From Bifidobacterium breve (GTDB lineage Bacteria; Actinomycetota; Actinomycetes; Nanopelagicales; Nanopelagicaceae), in the NCBI GenBank assembly GCA_945866155.1, contig CAMBGL010000020.1, positions 1 through 14,768 of the forward strand: DNA of 14,768 bases. Direction: 5' to 3'. Position 1 is the first letter of the stretch. Every line of letters begins with the position of its first letter. The notes beneath the pieces were generated by a model, which did no database searches, had not been told where the DNA came from, and saw nothing but the letters and a program-made list of their open reading frames with translations. The position numbers and the translations under genes are program-made. Below, in pieces: positions 1 through 7,774 of the stretch.

Positions 1-1355
1 TTTGGATGAAATACGCCGGTACGGTTGATAAATCCACCAAGGTTTGTTGAAGTTGCAACATCGGGCGCTGTAGTTACAAGATATGGACGAATTGCCTCAT
101 CGCGACTAATTTCACTAAGAACACGACCAAATACTTCCTGCGTTGAAATTGTTCCTGTGTTCTTCACATTTGTTGTTATCGGAATTACAGCATTTATCTG
201 TGAAACAGGTTCAGGGCGCTTCAGCGCTGCGCTGCGAAGTGCGAGGAATTTGCCAGTATCACTTGTTAGATCAAAGCTATCCCACTCATTTTCTGGAGTT
301 CGCCCTAATTCTTTGCGCAATACATTGATTTGTTCTGTCGACATCTGCGCTGAGTGATTGCGTGGGTCTCCTGCCATCGGCAGTCCCCAACCCTTTACTG
401 TGTAGGCAAATACAACACTTGGTCGATCGGTTACGCCATCGCATTCTTGGAAAGTTTCAACAAGGGATTCAATATTGTGACCACCAAGGTCGCTAATGAT
501 TTCAAAGAGTTCAGTATCGCTATAGCGCTTGAGGTGTTCTTCAACTCCCTTTGGTGCACCATCTAGAAAACGTGCTCGCAGATCTTCAATCTTCTGACCA
601 TATAGCGATTGGTATTGCTCGTTTGGAATATCGTCAAACCATTGCTTGAACGATTCACTGCCGGCAACTGCAAAAGCCTTCTTGAGTTTAGAACCATATT
701 TGACTTCAGCTACGTGCCAACCAGCTGCTTCAAATTGTGCGCGCCATTGCGCGATACGAATACCTGGAATGACGCGGTCCAATGATTGACGATTGAAGTC
801 GACAACCCACATAACATTTCCAACACCATCTGTTGCAGGATCTGCTACCGCCTCCCAAATGTTTCCTTCATCTAATTCGGCATCACCAATGAGGGCGATG
901 AAGCGTGAGTGAGGGCGTGCACCAAAGTGGGCATCAACATAGCGACGAGTAACTCCGGCAAATAGTGGAGCAGCAGCGCCTAGACCAACAGAGCCGGTAG
1001 AAAAATCAACAGTATCGGGATCTTTTGTGCGCGATGGATAACTTTGTAATCCGCCAGCGCTTCGAAGTGAGGTGAGGTATTTCTTCTCTAAGTTTCCAAG
1101 TAAGTATTGAATGGAGTGAAAAACAGGAGATGAATGCGGCTTCACACTGACTCGATCATTTGCGTTGAGATGATGAAAATATAGTGAGGTCAATATTGAG
1201 ATCATCGAAGCACTAGATGCCTGGTGTCCGCCTACTTTGATTCCATCTGTATTTGGGCGATCATGGTTTGCATAATCAATCATGCGAACAGTGAGCCAAA
1301 GGGTGCGAGTTTGAATCTCTTCTAGAAGCGCTAAATCCTTTTCAGAGATACCCAT
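1..1355 (-). CDS. Homodimeric pyruvate-dehydrogenase-E1-like / transketolase-family ThDP enzyme, C-terminus cut by window edge
   Basis: I translated this from the minus strand; 451 codons are visible from the ATG at 1355 and the frame is still open at base 1. The protein resembles the AceE/MdeB branch of thiamine-diphosphate enzymes, which decarboxylate 2-oxo acids such as pyruvate or 2-oxobutyrate. Visible marks are VGGHQASS (residues 41-48), GGLQSYPSRTKDPD (101-114), the ThDP-Mg signature starting GDAELDEG (157-164) and ending at FN (187-188), and AYTVKGWGLPMAGDPRNHSAQ (317-337, here quoted in part as a motif region). The N-terminus is shorter than in classical AceE, which carries roughly 80 extra residues, so it fits the shorter actinobacterial transketolase-like group. 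It starts two bases after the stop of the PLP-enzyme gene, with no strong Shine-Dalgarno, so translational coupling is likely. Substrate is uncertain: it could be the cell's main pyruvate dehydrogenase E1 or a specialised 2-oxo-acid enzyme for the transporter operon. Confidence 0.8.
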   Translation of the reverse strand, partial: MGISEKDLALLEEIQTRTLWLTVRMIDYANHDRPNTDGIKVGGHQASSASMISILTSLYFHHLNANDRVSVKPHSSPVFHSIQYLLGNLEKKYLTSLRSAGGLQSYPSRTKDPDTVDFSTGSVGLGAAAPLFAGVTRRYVDAHFGARPHSRFIALIGDAELDEGNIWEAVADPATDGVGNVMWVVDFNRQSLDRVIPGIRIAQWRAQFEAAGWHVAEVKYGSKLKKAFAVAGSESFKQWFDDIPNEQYQSLYGQKIEDLRARFLDGAPKGVEEHLKRYSDTELFEIISDLGGHNIESLVETFQECDGVTDRPSVVFAYTVKGWGLPMAGDPRNHSAQMSTEQINVLRKELGRTPENEWDSFDLTSDTGKFLALRSAALKRPEPVSQINAVIPITTNVKNTGTISTQEVFGRVLSEISRDEAIRPYLVTTAPDVATSTNLGGFINRTGVFHP

Positions 1356-1357
1356 GA

Positions 1358-2503
1358 CTATTTGAACTCTTTGCGCACCGCTGCAACTAGTGCCTCATAG
1401 TCAGCTGGAGTGTTATAGAGCTGTCCTGAGATACGCATGAAATATTGATTGCATGCTGTTGAAATTGGTACTTCGATTTTATGTACTTCTGCAAAACGAC
1501 GCTGTAACGCGATGCAACCTTCACGGCCGCCATCCATTTTATGAAGAGGAATAACACCCAGTGGTAATTCTTCTTCGCGTAATTCATCTTTACCAACACC
1601 GAGTTCAGCCATTACTAAATCACGGCCATAGCGCATACGCGCTGTATTTGCTGCACGAACTCTCTTCCATCCAATTGCAGAATAAAAATCAATAGCAGCA
1701 GGGGCAGCAAGCCATGCACTGAGGTCAACTGTTCCAAGCATGTCCCAAGGAAGTGGATAATTTTCATGATCTTGCCAAGAGACAATCAGTGGTCGCATTG
1801 CTCCATGCCAGCGGACGGCAACTCTATAAACACCGCAACCGAGTGGAGCAGATGCCCACTTGTGAAGATTTCCAAACCAAAAATCTGCATCTAACTTATC
1901 GAGATCTAGTTCAAAATTTCCAGGTGTGTGGGAAGCATCAATTGCAATTGCAACTCCACGTTCGCGACAGAGATCACTCAGTGCTTGAACTGGAAATGTT
2001 CGAGCAGTTGCAGAGGTGACATGGTCAACGACAAACATTCTTGTGCGTGGAGTTAGCGCTGCTTCAACGAGAGCCACAACTTCTTCATCGGTTGCAAGAC
2101 GTGGTACAACTATTTCAATCATCTTTCCACCGGCAGCTTCAACTGCGCGCTTAACCGCATACATCACTGCGCCATACTCGTGATCAAGGACTATTGCTTC
2201 ATCGCCTGCTTTGAAAGGAAATCCGCGCATTGTTGTACTTGCTGCCTCAGTTGTATTGCGAACTAAAGTGATCTGATCTGGCTTCTGATTTAGAAATGTT
2301 GCAACTTTTGCACGAGCTTCTTGAACTTCATTCATGGCATTGCGTGCGAAGAACTTTACGGTGTTGAGCTGAACTCGGTCTTGTATTGCGCGCTGCACCT
2401 CTTGCACAACGGTTGGTACAGAGCCAAAGGAGCCGTGATTACAGTGATGAACGCCCTCTTCTAACTTCCATGCTGACTTATATTCTTGAAGATCAAACTC
2501 CAC
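1358..2503 (-). CDS. Class V PLP-dependent enzyme, isopenicillin-N-epimerase-like
   Basis: This 381-residue protein is a fold-type I PLP enzyme of the class V aminotransferase / cysteine-desulfurase superfamily, closest in motif pattern to the CefD-type (isopenicillin N epimerase-like) branch. Visible marks are the NHGSFG start (residues 22-27), RNTTEA cofactor-phosphate region (82-87), the aspartate of IDASHTPG (188-195) that would contact the pyridine nitrogen, and GNLHKW (211-216) with Lys215 as the probable Schiff-base lysine. No signal peptide is present, so it acts in the cytoplasm. The start is GTG, preceded by a GAAGGGA-like Shine-Dalgarno lying in the end of the upstream permease gene, and the gap to that gene is two bases. 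The 2-base gap to the next gene marks one operon with the transporter and the E1 enzyme. The family is broad (epimerases, lyases, desulfurases, transaminases), so the reaction is not assigned; the name epimerase should not be taken literally. Confidence 0.85.
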   Translation of the reverse strand: MEFDLQEYKSAWKLEEGVHHCNHGSFGSVPTVVQEVQRAIQDRVQLNTVKFFARNAMNEVQEARAKVATFLNQKPDQITLVRNTTEAASTTMRGFPFKAGDEAIVLDHEYGAVMYAVKRAVEAAGGKMIEIVVPRLATDEEVVALVEAALTPRTRMFVVDHVTSATARTFPVQALSDLCRERGVAIAIDASHTPGNFELDLDKLDADFWFGNLHKWASAPLGCGVYRVAVRWHGAMRPLIVSWQDHENYPLPWDMLGTVDLSAWLAAPAAIDFYSAIGWKRVRAANTARMRYGRDLVMAELGVGKDELREEELPLGVIPLHKMDGGREGCIALQRRFAEVHKIEVPISTACNQYFMRISGQLYNTPADYEALVAAVRKEFK

Positions 2504-2505
2504 GG

Positions 2506-3330
2506 TTATCCCTTCACAATTCCAGCAGAAAGACCCGAGATCATAAACTTAGACATCAAACCAAACATGATTACTGTTGGAATAATTCCAATCATGACCG
2601 AGGCTGCAAGGCCACCCCATTCAATGTAATAAGCACCAACAAATGACCGCATTCCCACTGGGAATGTCTTATTGCCATCAGAGTCAATGAGAACCATCGC
2701 TAAGAAGAGTTCATTCCAGCACTGAACGAATGCGAAAATAAATGTAGCGGCGATACCCGGCAATGCAACTGGGAATACAACACGGAAGAGCGCTGTAAAA
2801 CGATTGCAGCCATCAATGAGGGCAGCCTCATCGAGTTCAGGTGGGATTCTTTGCAGGAATCCGCGCAGCATTATCGTCGCAAAGGGAACCATGCCGCCGA
2901 CATAACAAAATACAAGAGCAACAAGGGTATTGAGTAAATTAACCCTGCTAATCAGCAAATACAAAGGTGCCAAGGCAATGAGTCCTGGAATCATCTGTGT
3001 AACTAAGAAGACCAACATGATTTGAGATTTACCCTTGAACTTGTAGCGAGCAAGGGCGTATGCGCCAAGCATTCCGATAAAGATTACAAATGCTGATGCT
3101 GCAAAAGCAACAACGAAACTGTTCTTGATATAGGTACCAAATGCATATTGGCTAAAGAGCGTGCGGTAGCTATCTAAAGTTGAATTTGATTGAGGCAGAT
3201 ACAACTTCTTAGTAACTTCACGAACTGGACGTATAGAAGTCAGAAAAATCCAATAGAGGGGAAATAGTGTAAAGACGAGCCAGATTGCTAGTACAGAAAA
3301 TTTTGTAACTTTACCCACTGTCTTAAACAT
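2506..3330 (-). CDS. CUT1-type ABC sugar transporter permease, MalG-like (cluster 1)
   Basis: This 274-residue integral membrane protein is the MalG-type half of a carbohydrate importer. About six hydrophobic segments are visible, beginning at residues 12-31 and then roughly 71-93, 104-126, 135-154, 188-212 and 240-260. The cytoplasmic EAA loop that docks on the ATPase is at residues 168-191 (EAALIDG ... ALPG). The N-terminal FPLYWIFLTSIRP and the C-terminal GLSAGIVKG are typical of the family. Its ATG overlaps the stop of the MalF-like gene by one base (TAATG), which implies translational coupling and equal production of the two subunits. The length is normal. No ATPase gene adjoins it. The transported substrate cannot be told from the permease. 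Confidence 0.93.
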   Translation of the reverse strand: MFKTVGKVTKFSVLAIWLVFTLFPLYWIFLTSIRPVREVTKKLYLPQSNSTLDSYRTLFSQYAFGTYIKNSFVVAFAASAFVIFIGMLGAYALARYKFKGKSQIMLVFLVTQMIPGLIALAPLYLLISRVNLLNTLVALVFCYVGGMVPFATIMLRGFLQRIPPELDEAALIDGCNRFTALFRVVFPVALPGIAATFIFAFVQCWNELFLAMVLIDSDGNKTFPVGMRSFVGAYYIEWGGLAASVMIGIIPTVIMFGLMSKFMISGLSAGIVKG

Positions 3331-4256
3331 TAATTGCCCTCCGAATCTTTTTCAAGGCGGGTGGCCAAGAGGTAAAAAACTGTGAAAATAAAGAGGACAC
3401 AAAGCATCAATAGGCCCAGTGCTGATCCACTTCCCCAGTCTTGATCGTAGGTGATTTTCTGCACTAGCCAAGAGGAAAGAATGTGGGTTTGTTGATTTGG
3501 GCCACCACTTGTCATACCAAAAATAATGTCAGGAAAATTTGTAATCCAAATTATTCGAAGTAAAACAATCAAAATGAGCGTCGGGCGAATGTAAGGAATA
3601 ATGACGAGAAGAAGCGTCTTCGCTTTTCCGCAACCATCGAGTTCAGCTGCTTCTAGAATCTCATTTGGCACACCCTGAAGCGCTGCCAAAATCATGATGA
3701 CGAAAAACGTTACTCCATACCAAATGTTTGCGATGATCACTGCAGCCATTGCCCAGTTTGCATTTGATAACCATGGGACAGGTGTGTCAATCAGACCCAA
3801 CTTGAGCATCATGTCATTGAGGACGCCTAAGTTGTCATCAAAGATCCATTTCCACACAAGGCCCATGAGAAAACCTGAAAGAGCCCAAGGAATAAAGATA
3901 ATGCTTTGATAAAGGCCAGAAAATTTGAATTTTTTCTTCAAATAAAGTGCTAATCCAAATCCGATAAAGAATTGGAAGAAGAGGGAAACAGTGACCCATA
4001 GAACTGTATTTTGAAGGATGCGACGGAATGCTAAATCTTTGAAAATGCCTCGAAAGTTCTCAAAGCCGTTATAGAAAATATTGCTCTGGTCAAAGAGCTT
4101 GTAATTCTTGAAAGACATATTTGCTGTTGCAAGTACAGGGTAATAAATAAATATCGCAACCATTATCAAAGCCGGTAGTAAGAACCAGAGTGGCGCAAGA
4201 ATATTCTGAGCTTTCTTGCCATCTTTGCGCACTAACTTATGTACCGAGGCCGACAT
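3330..4256 (-). CDS. CUT1-type ABC sugar transporter permease, MalF-like (cluster 1)
   Basis: This 308-residue membrane protein is the MalF-type half of the importer. A positively charged N-terminus (residues 1-16) precedes the first membrane segment (about 19-45); further hydrophobic segments lie near 82-106, 115-138, 168-192, 220-240 and 280-298. The EAA loop is at 202-225 (EAAELDGCG ... PYIRP), and the family signature FGMTSGGPNQQT is at 246-257. The ATG is preceded by an AGGAGA Shine-Dalgarno at good spacing. It lies 116 bases downstream of the substrate-binding-protein gene across a GC-rich hairpin, and its stop overlaps the ATG of the MalG-like gene by one base. Together the pair would form the membrane channel fed by the upstream binding protein. 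Confidence 0.93.
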   Translation of the reverse strand: MSASVHKLVRKDGKKAQNILAPLWFLLPALIMVAIFIYYPVLATANMSFKNYKLFDQSNIFYNGFENFRGIFKDLAFRRILQNTVLWVTVSLFFQFFIGFGLALYLKKKFKFSGLYQSIIFIPWALSGFLMGLVWKWIFDDNLGVLNDMMLKLGLIDTPVPWLSNANWAMAAVIIANIWYGVTFFVIMILAALQGVPNEILEAAELDGCGKAKTLLLVIIPYIRPTLILIVLLRIIWITNFPDIIFGMTSGGPNQQTHILSSWLVQKITYDQDWGSGSALGLLMLCVLFIFTVFYLLATRLEKDSEGN

Positions 4257-4303
4257 TGCGGTATTTCTCCTGTCGCTAATTATTGAGAAACGATGTAGTG
4301 CGA

Positions 4304-4336
4304 ACGGTGGCTAACTCATGAAGAGCTAGCCACCGT
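4304..4336 (-). terminator. Intercistronic hairpin between binding-protein and permease genes (cluster 1)
   Basis: A perfect 10-bp inverted repeat, ACGGTGGCTA (4304-4313) and TAGCCACCGT (4327-4336), encloses a 13-base loop. The stem is much richer in G+C than the surrounding DNA. On the minus strand no T-run follows it, so it is unlikely to be a full intrinsic terminator. The likely role, by analogy with the malE-malF intercistronic region, is partial attenuation or protection of the upstream mRNA end so that the binding protein is made in excess over the permeases. A weaker CTGAA/TTCAG pair lies at 4347-4363. Confidence 0.6.
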
Positions 4337-4372
4337 CCATAAACGCCTGAACTATTTATTCAGTGCTCATTA

Positions 4373-5731
4373 CTACTTTATTGGATTGATGCACTTTGTA
4401 TCCCAGAATGTTGCCCATTGCTTGAGCGCATCTGCTGTAGAAAGTGAACCTGCATACATAGCCTGCATGTCCTTATCTGCTTGTGTGAAGAACTCACCGT
4501 AGCAAACTTGAGCAACATCAGAACCATCGAGCTTTAGCTCCTTTGGATCTTTACCGATCTTGTCGTAGATAGCCCATGCGCCAGTCTTGAAGAATGGATC
4601 AGATGCAGCTGTCTTTGTTACAGGACCAACACCATATGCGCGAGCAAATGATGAGTGCTGTGGATCAGTTGTGATGTAGTCAAGGAAGTTAGTTGCGATG
4701 TTCTTGCACTTTGAAGATTGTGCAACTGACCATCCGCCACCACTTACATCTTGTGCTGCATAGCCTGTTGGACCCTTTGGCATTTGAGCCATGATCCACT
4801 TGCCACTATCGAATGGAGCATACTTCTCATCAACAATCTGGATAACTTCGTTATCCTGAATTAGATAGTGAGCTGTTCCATCGACGAAGCCTTGAACCAT
4901 TTCTGGGTATCCCCATGCAACTGATGCTGCAGGTGATGCTTCTTTCCAGATCTTCATCATTAGATCAAGAGCATCTTTTGACTTCGCAGAGTTGAACATG
5001 CTTGTCTTTGTGCTCTTGTTCCAGTATCCACCTGAGTTTAGGTCTGGTGCATTGTATGCACGGATAATGAAGATAGCTTGTGTAAATGATGCACGTGCTC
5101 CGCGCATTGCATACATCGCTGATGTTGCAGTGTTTGAAGACTTGGCAGCAAGGATGTCAGCCCATGTGGCTGTACCCTTCTTAATCTTTGCAAGTACAGC
5201 AGGTGCTCCTGCAGCAATTGGTTCCGGACGAACGAAAGCAGCCTTTACGTAGTAACCATTTGGCACCATGTAAGTTGATTTCTTTCCGTACAATTCTGCT
5301 TGGAACTTGGAGTAGTCAGTTAGACCAGCCCAGCCCTTTGTCTTTGAAAAGTATGGATAGATGTTAGCAAGCTGCTTTGCAGACATTGCCTGTCCCATGA
5401 TTGCACCAGCTGGCTCAACAATATCTACGTTCTTCGCTTGTAGAAGTTGTGTGATCTTTGCTGCTGAATCTGCTTGTGATGGAGAAATAATTTCTACCTT
5501 CACGTTTGGATTCTTAGCCTCGAATTGACGAGCATATGCATTGAGAAGTGGTGAACGAGCTGGTCCCGCGAAAAATTCGATGAGACGAACTGTTACAGGC
5601 TTAGCTTTTGTTGGCTTACAGTTCCATGTTGCATCTGCAGCCGAGCTAGTGCCCATTGTTAGAACGCTAATTGCGAGCGCAACTACAGTGACTGTAGCGA
5701 TGCTCTTTCGTGTAGCGAGTTGCTTGATCAA
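4373..5731 (-). CDS. ABC transporter extracellular substrate-binding protein, CUT1 type (cluster 1)
   Basis: This 452-residue secreted protein would capture the substrate and hand it to the two permeases. A lysine/arginine-bearing start and hydrophobic core (residues 1-27) are followed by a probable signal-peptidase I site near residues 31-34 (SSAADA); no lipobox cysteine is seen. The mature part has the family pattern: VRLIEFFAGPARSPLLNAY, FEAKNPNVKVEI (70-81) and a C-terminal helical half with GGGWSVAQSS (331-340). Four cysteines (38, 342, 410, 447) are left after cleavage, the first and last near the two termini, which would allow disulfide bonding outside the cell. The start codon is TTG, supported by a perfect AGGAGG seven bases upstream and by the signal peptide beginning there. 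It is the first gene of the minus-strand operon. A sugar substrate is the family norm, but the downstream PLP and E1 enzymes leave room for a different one. Confidence 0.92.
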   Translation of the reverse strand: MIKQLATRKSIATVTVVALAISVLTMGTSSAADATWNCKPTKAKPVTVRLIEFFAGPARSPLLNAYARQFEAKNPNVKVEIISPSQADSAAKITQLLQAKNVDIVEPAGAIMGQAMSAKQLANIYPYFSKTKGWAGLTDYSKFQAELYGKKSTYMVPNGYYVKAAFVRPEPIAAGAPAVLAKIKKGTATWADILAAKSSNTATSAMYAMRGARASFTQAIFIIRAYNAPDLNSGGYWNKSTKTSMFNSAKSKDALDLMMKIWKEASPAASVAWGYPEMVQGFVDGTAHYLIQDNEVIQIVDEKYAPFDSGKWIMAQMPKGPTGYAAQDVSGGGWSVAQSSKCKNIATNFLDYITTDPQHSSFARAYGVGPVTKTAASDPFFKTGAWAIYDKIGKDPKELKLDGSDVAQVCYGEFFTQADKDMQAMYAGSLSTADALKQWATFWDTKCINPIK

Positions 5732-5880
5732 GTTATTCCTCCTATATCGATGAATATCCCGCCACCTGCTCGAGATTGAACGTTAGGTTATTGAAAAGCG
5801 CATTTACTTGCAAGTTATTTGCAGAGAGTTTAGGTAACGTCTCGGTAACGTTTTTTCGTCAGTATTGAGCGCAAATGTGC
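5732..5880 (-). promoter_or_regulatory. Promoter and candidate operator region of transporter operon 1
   Basis: The leader upstream of the TTG-started binding-protein gene carries the AGGAGG ribosome site (5739-5744 region) and several repeated elements. GGTAACGT occurs twice in direct order at 5833-5840 and 5844-5851, 11 bases apart, about one helical turn. AACGTT, a CG-centred core of the kind LacI-family proteins bind, occurs at 5779-5784 and 5847-5852. A 10-base perfect dyad, ACTTGCAAGT, is at 5806-5815. A weak minus-strand promoter match is TTGCAA (5813-5808) with TAACCT (5790-5785) at 17-base spacing. The promoter call is tentative; the repeats are directly visible. Confidence 0.4.
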
Positions 5881-5890
5881 GAACTTTCCC

Positions 5891-5937
5891 AAAAATGTTC
5901 ATTTTCTGCTCGAAAAAATAATATGAGCATGAAAATG
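5891..5937 (-). terminator. Probable rho-independent terminator after the nuclease gene
   Basis: CATTTTCTGCTC (5900-5911) pairs with GAGCA-T-GAAAATG (5925-5937) to give a 12-bp stem with one bulged T and a 13-base A-rich loop. On the minus strand the stem is followed three bases later by TTTTT (5895-5891). It lies 3 bases beyond the stop codon of the nuclease gene and would end the operon that begins at the second binding-protein gene, insulating operon 1. Confidence 0.6.
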
Positions 5938-5940
5938 CAT

Positions 5941-6735
5941 TTACGAGTTACACGCTATCCCATCTTTATCGCGATCAAGGGATGCATTAAGTTCATAAAG
6001 TCCTGGATTCGTTGCTTTTCTAATGGGAGCAACTCCAGCTGCTTTTGCAGCAGTGCAATTAGCAAATTTGAATAGTGCAAGTCCGGTTGCTGTCGGAGTT
6101 GGTGTTGGACTCACTTTTTTTGTAACTTTTTTAGTGAAGACAACGGCAACGGCAGAACTCTTACAAGACTTCACTTTTGTCGTAAGAAAATTGGCCTCTA
6201 TTGCATCAACTGATAATTGATAACGAGCTTTTATTGCAATCCAATCGGCAATATAAGTACACACCCCTTTGGGTGGAAGCCATTGCGCAGGATCTTTATC
6301 TCCCTTTGATCTATTTTGAACGAGTGATACTGCAACTAAAGCACGGGGATCGTCCACATCATTTGCAAATGCCTGACGTTGTTCGGGAGTCCATGACCAG
6401 GCACCAGATCTCCATGCCTCAGATAGTGGAACAAGGTGATCGATATCTAAAGAAGAGGCTTTCGTAGTTCGAATTCCATCATATGGACTTAGCCATGCAC
6501 CTCCCGTGAGAGCGCAAGACTTTCCAATTTTTGGCTTAATAATTGCTTCTTCAATGAGTATTTCTTCTCGCGTATTACATCCATCCGAATCGGCATCTAT
6601 CCACAATTTGAAGAGCGCTCGCTCATACCCGCCTTCATAGTCGGCAACAATTGCCAGCTCAAAGTTTTCTGCATGGGCTTGTGGCAATGAAATTAAGAGG
6701 AATATCGAAATTAGTGAGACTAATTTTTTCGACAT
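5941..6735 (-). CDS. Secreted HNH-family nuclease with C-terminal excalibur calcium-binding domain
   Basis: The protein is 264 residues from the ATG at 6735. A TTG 33 bases further upstream would overlap the repressor gene and place charged residues before the signal peptide, so I reject it. Residues 1-22 form a clear signal peptide (MSKKLVSLISIFLLISLPQA then HA). The nuclease part matches the DUF1524/GmrSD C-terminal-type HNH fold: LDIDHLVPLSEAW (96-108) with Asp99-His100, and SLVQNRSKGDKDPAQWLPP (137-155), where Asn141 is the second motif residue. A threonine/proline linker (about 209-217) leads to an excalibur domain (about 223-263) ending DRDKDGIACN, a calcium-binding loop. It should cut DNA outside the cell or at the cell surface, perhaps for nutrient scavenging. 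The gene starts one base after the repressor stop, so it appears co-transcribed with the sugar-uptake genes, which is unusual. Confidence 0.88.
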   Translation of the reverse strand: MSKKLVSLISIFLLISLPQAHAENFELAIVADYEGGYERALFKLWIDADSDGCNTREEILIEEAIIKPKIGKSCALTGGAWLSPYDGIRTTKASSLDIDHLVPLSEAWRSGAWSWTPEQRQAFANDVDDPRALVAVSLVQNRSKGDKDPAQWLPPKGVCTYIADWIAIKARYQLSVDAIEANFLTTKVKSCKSSAVAVVFTKKVTKKVSPTPTPTATGLALFKFANCTAAKAAGVAPIRKATNPGLYELNASLDRDKDGIACNS

Positions 6736-6736
6736 T

Positions 6737-7756
6737 CTATTTCTTACGCTTTGTGCTTTCGCGCTCAATAAGGCTTGGCATAAAAGTTACGCTACGTGCT
6801 GGTTTTCCAGCAATTGCTTCTAGTATCAACTCACCCAGTAACTTACCTCCATCAAAAGCGTTGTAACCAATACTTGTCAATTGAGGATTGGTACTCAATG
6901 CAGTTGGTGAGTTGTCCATACTTACCAACATAATATCCTCTGGTACGCGTTTACCAAGTTCACGCAATTTCTCAAGAACACCAGTTGACATCAAATCACT
7001 CAATACATAAATTCCATCGATATCTGGATGTTTCCTCAACAATTCTTCTGTAGCTTTGGCAGCACCTTCCCTAGTGAAATCTCCCGCCTGTGTCGCACTC
7101 TTTTCGAAATGATAATTTATGCTCTCTAAATAGGAAGTAAAACCTAGTGTGCGATATTTCGAAGCGTTAATGCCTTTACCGCCTGAAATTACTCCCAATC
7201 TTTCTGCTCCTTGTTTTAGCAAAAATTCAGCTGCAATGGACCCGCCCATCTGCTCATCACCATTGACGTAAGGGACTGGAACATTTCTAATTGCAGGACC
7301 AAATACGCTTACGGGTATATCTCTTGCAATTACATCAGTGAGTAAGTCATCTTCTTCGCTAACACTAAGAAAAAGAACTCCGTCTACGTGACCATTGAGA
7401 AGATATTGCTCTACTTGTCTGAAGTGCTCGGAATCATTGATAAGAAATACTTGTTGATAATTTACTTTTGAAAGAGATGCATATACGCCCTCTAAAACTT
7501 GACCCCAATAAGAATTTTGAAAGAGATCCCCAAAATTTTCACGGAAAACCACTCCAATTGTTTGCGTTGAACCTCCCGCAAGCGCACGAGCAGCAAAGTT
7601 GATTCGATAACCTGTTTTTTCAATTGCTTTATTAACTTCAAGAACAATGCGCGGATTGACATTGTCAACATTGCGAATAACGCGAGAAATGGTAGCTCGC
7701 GAATATCCAGAGACTCGTGCTACATCTTCAAGGGTTGGACGCGACGACGTAGACAT
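6737..7756 (-). CDS. LacI/GalR-family transcriptional repressor
   Basis: This 339-residue protein has the standard LacI layout and length. The helix-turn-helix spans residues 8-27 (TLEDVARVSGYSRATISRVI), with Arg20 and Ala21 in the two main specificity positions of the recognition helix. The hinge helix NFAARALAGG (53-62) is followed by the periplasmic-binding-protein-like sensor domain, with VNGDEQMGG (164-172), YRTLGF (201-206) and IYVLSDLMSTGV (249-260). It sits 18 bases after the second MalG-like permease and one base before the nuclease gene, as part of the same operon. It most likely binds a sugar released from the imported oligosaccharide and controls the divergent promoters at 10927-11143. 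No good Shine-Dalgarno precedes its ATG, so low-level translation is likely. The ligand is not predictable here. Confidence 0.93.
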   Translation of the reverse strand: MSTSSRPTLEDVARVSGYSRATISRVIRNVDNVNPRIVLEVNKAIEKTGYRINFAARALAGGSTQTIGVVFRENFGDLFQNSYWGQVLEGVYASLSKVNYQQVFLINDSEHFRQVEQYLLNGHVDGVLFLSVSEEDDLLTDVIARDIPVSVFGPAIRNVPVPYVNGDEQMGGSIAAEFLLKQGAERLGVISGGKGINASKYRTLGFTSYLESINYHFEKSATQAGDFTREGAAKATEELLRKHPDIDGIYVLSDLMSTGVLEKLRELGKRVPEDIMLVSMDNSPTALSTNPQLTSIGYNAFDGGKLLGELILEAIAGKPARSVTFMPSLIERESTKRKK

Positions 7757-7774
7757 GGGGAATAGTTTGACAGA

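Noticed and set aside
25..357. Open frame of 110 codons on the plus strand at the left end
   Set aside because: It runs antisense to the conserved E1-enzyme coding sequence, which explains this DNA fully.
6034..6056. GCTGC-TTTT-GCAGC hairpin
   Set aside because: It lies in coding sequence for alanine-rich residues of the excalibur domain and has no T-run; chance from codon use is sufficient.
6733..6768. Longer nuclease form starting with TTG inside the repressor gene
   Set aside because: It adds 11 polar residues ahead of a complete signal peptide and overlaps the repressor; the ATG one base after the repressor stop is better.
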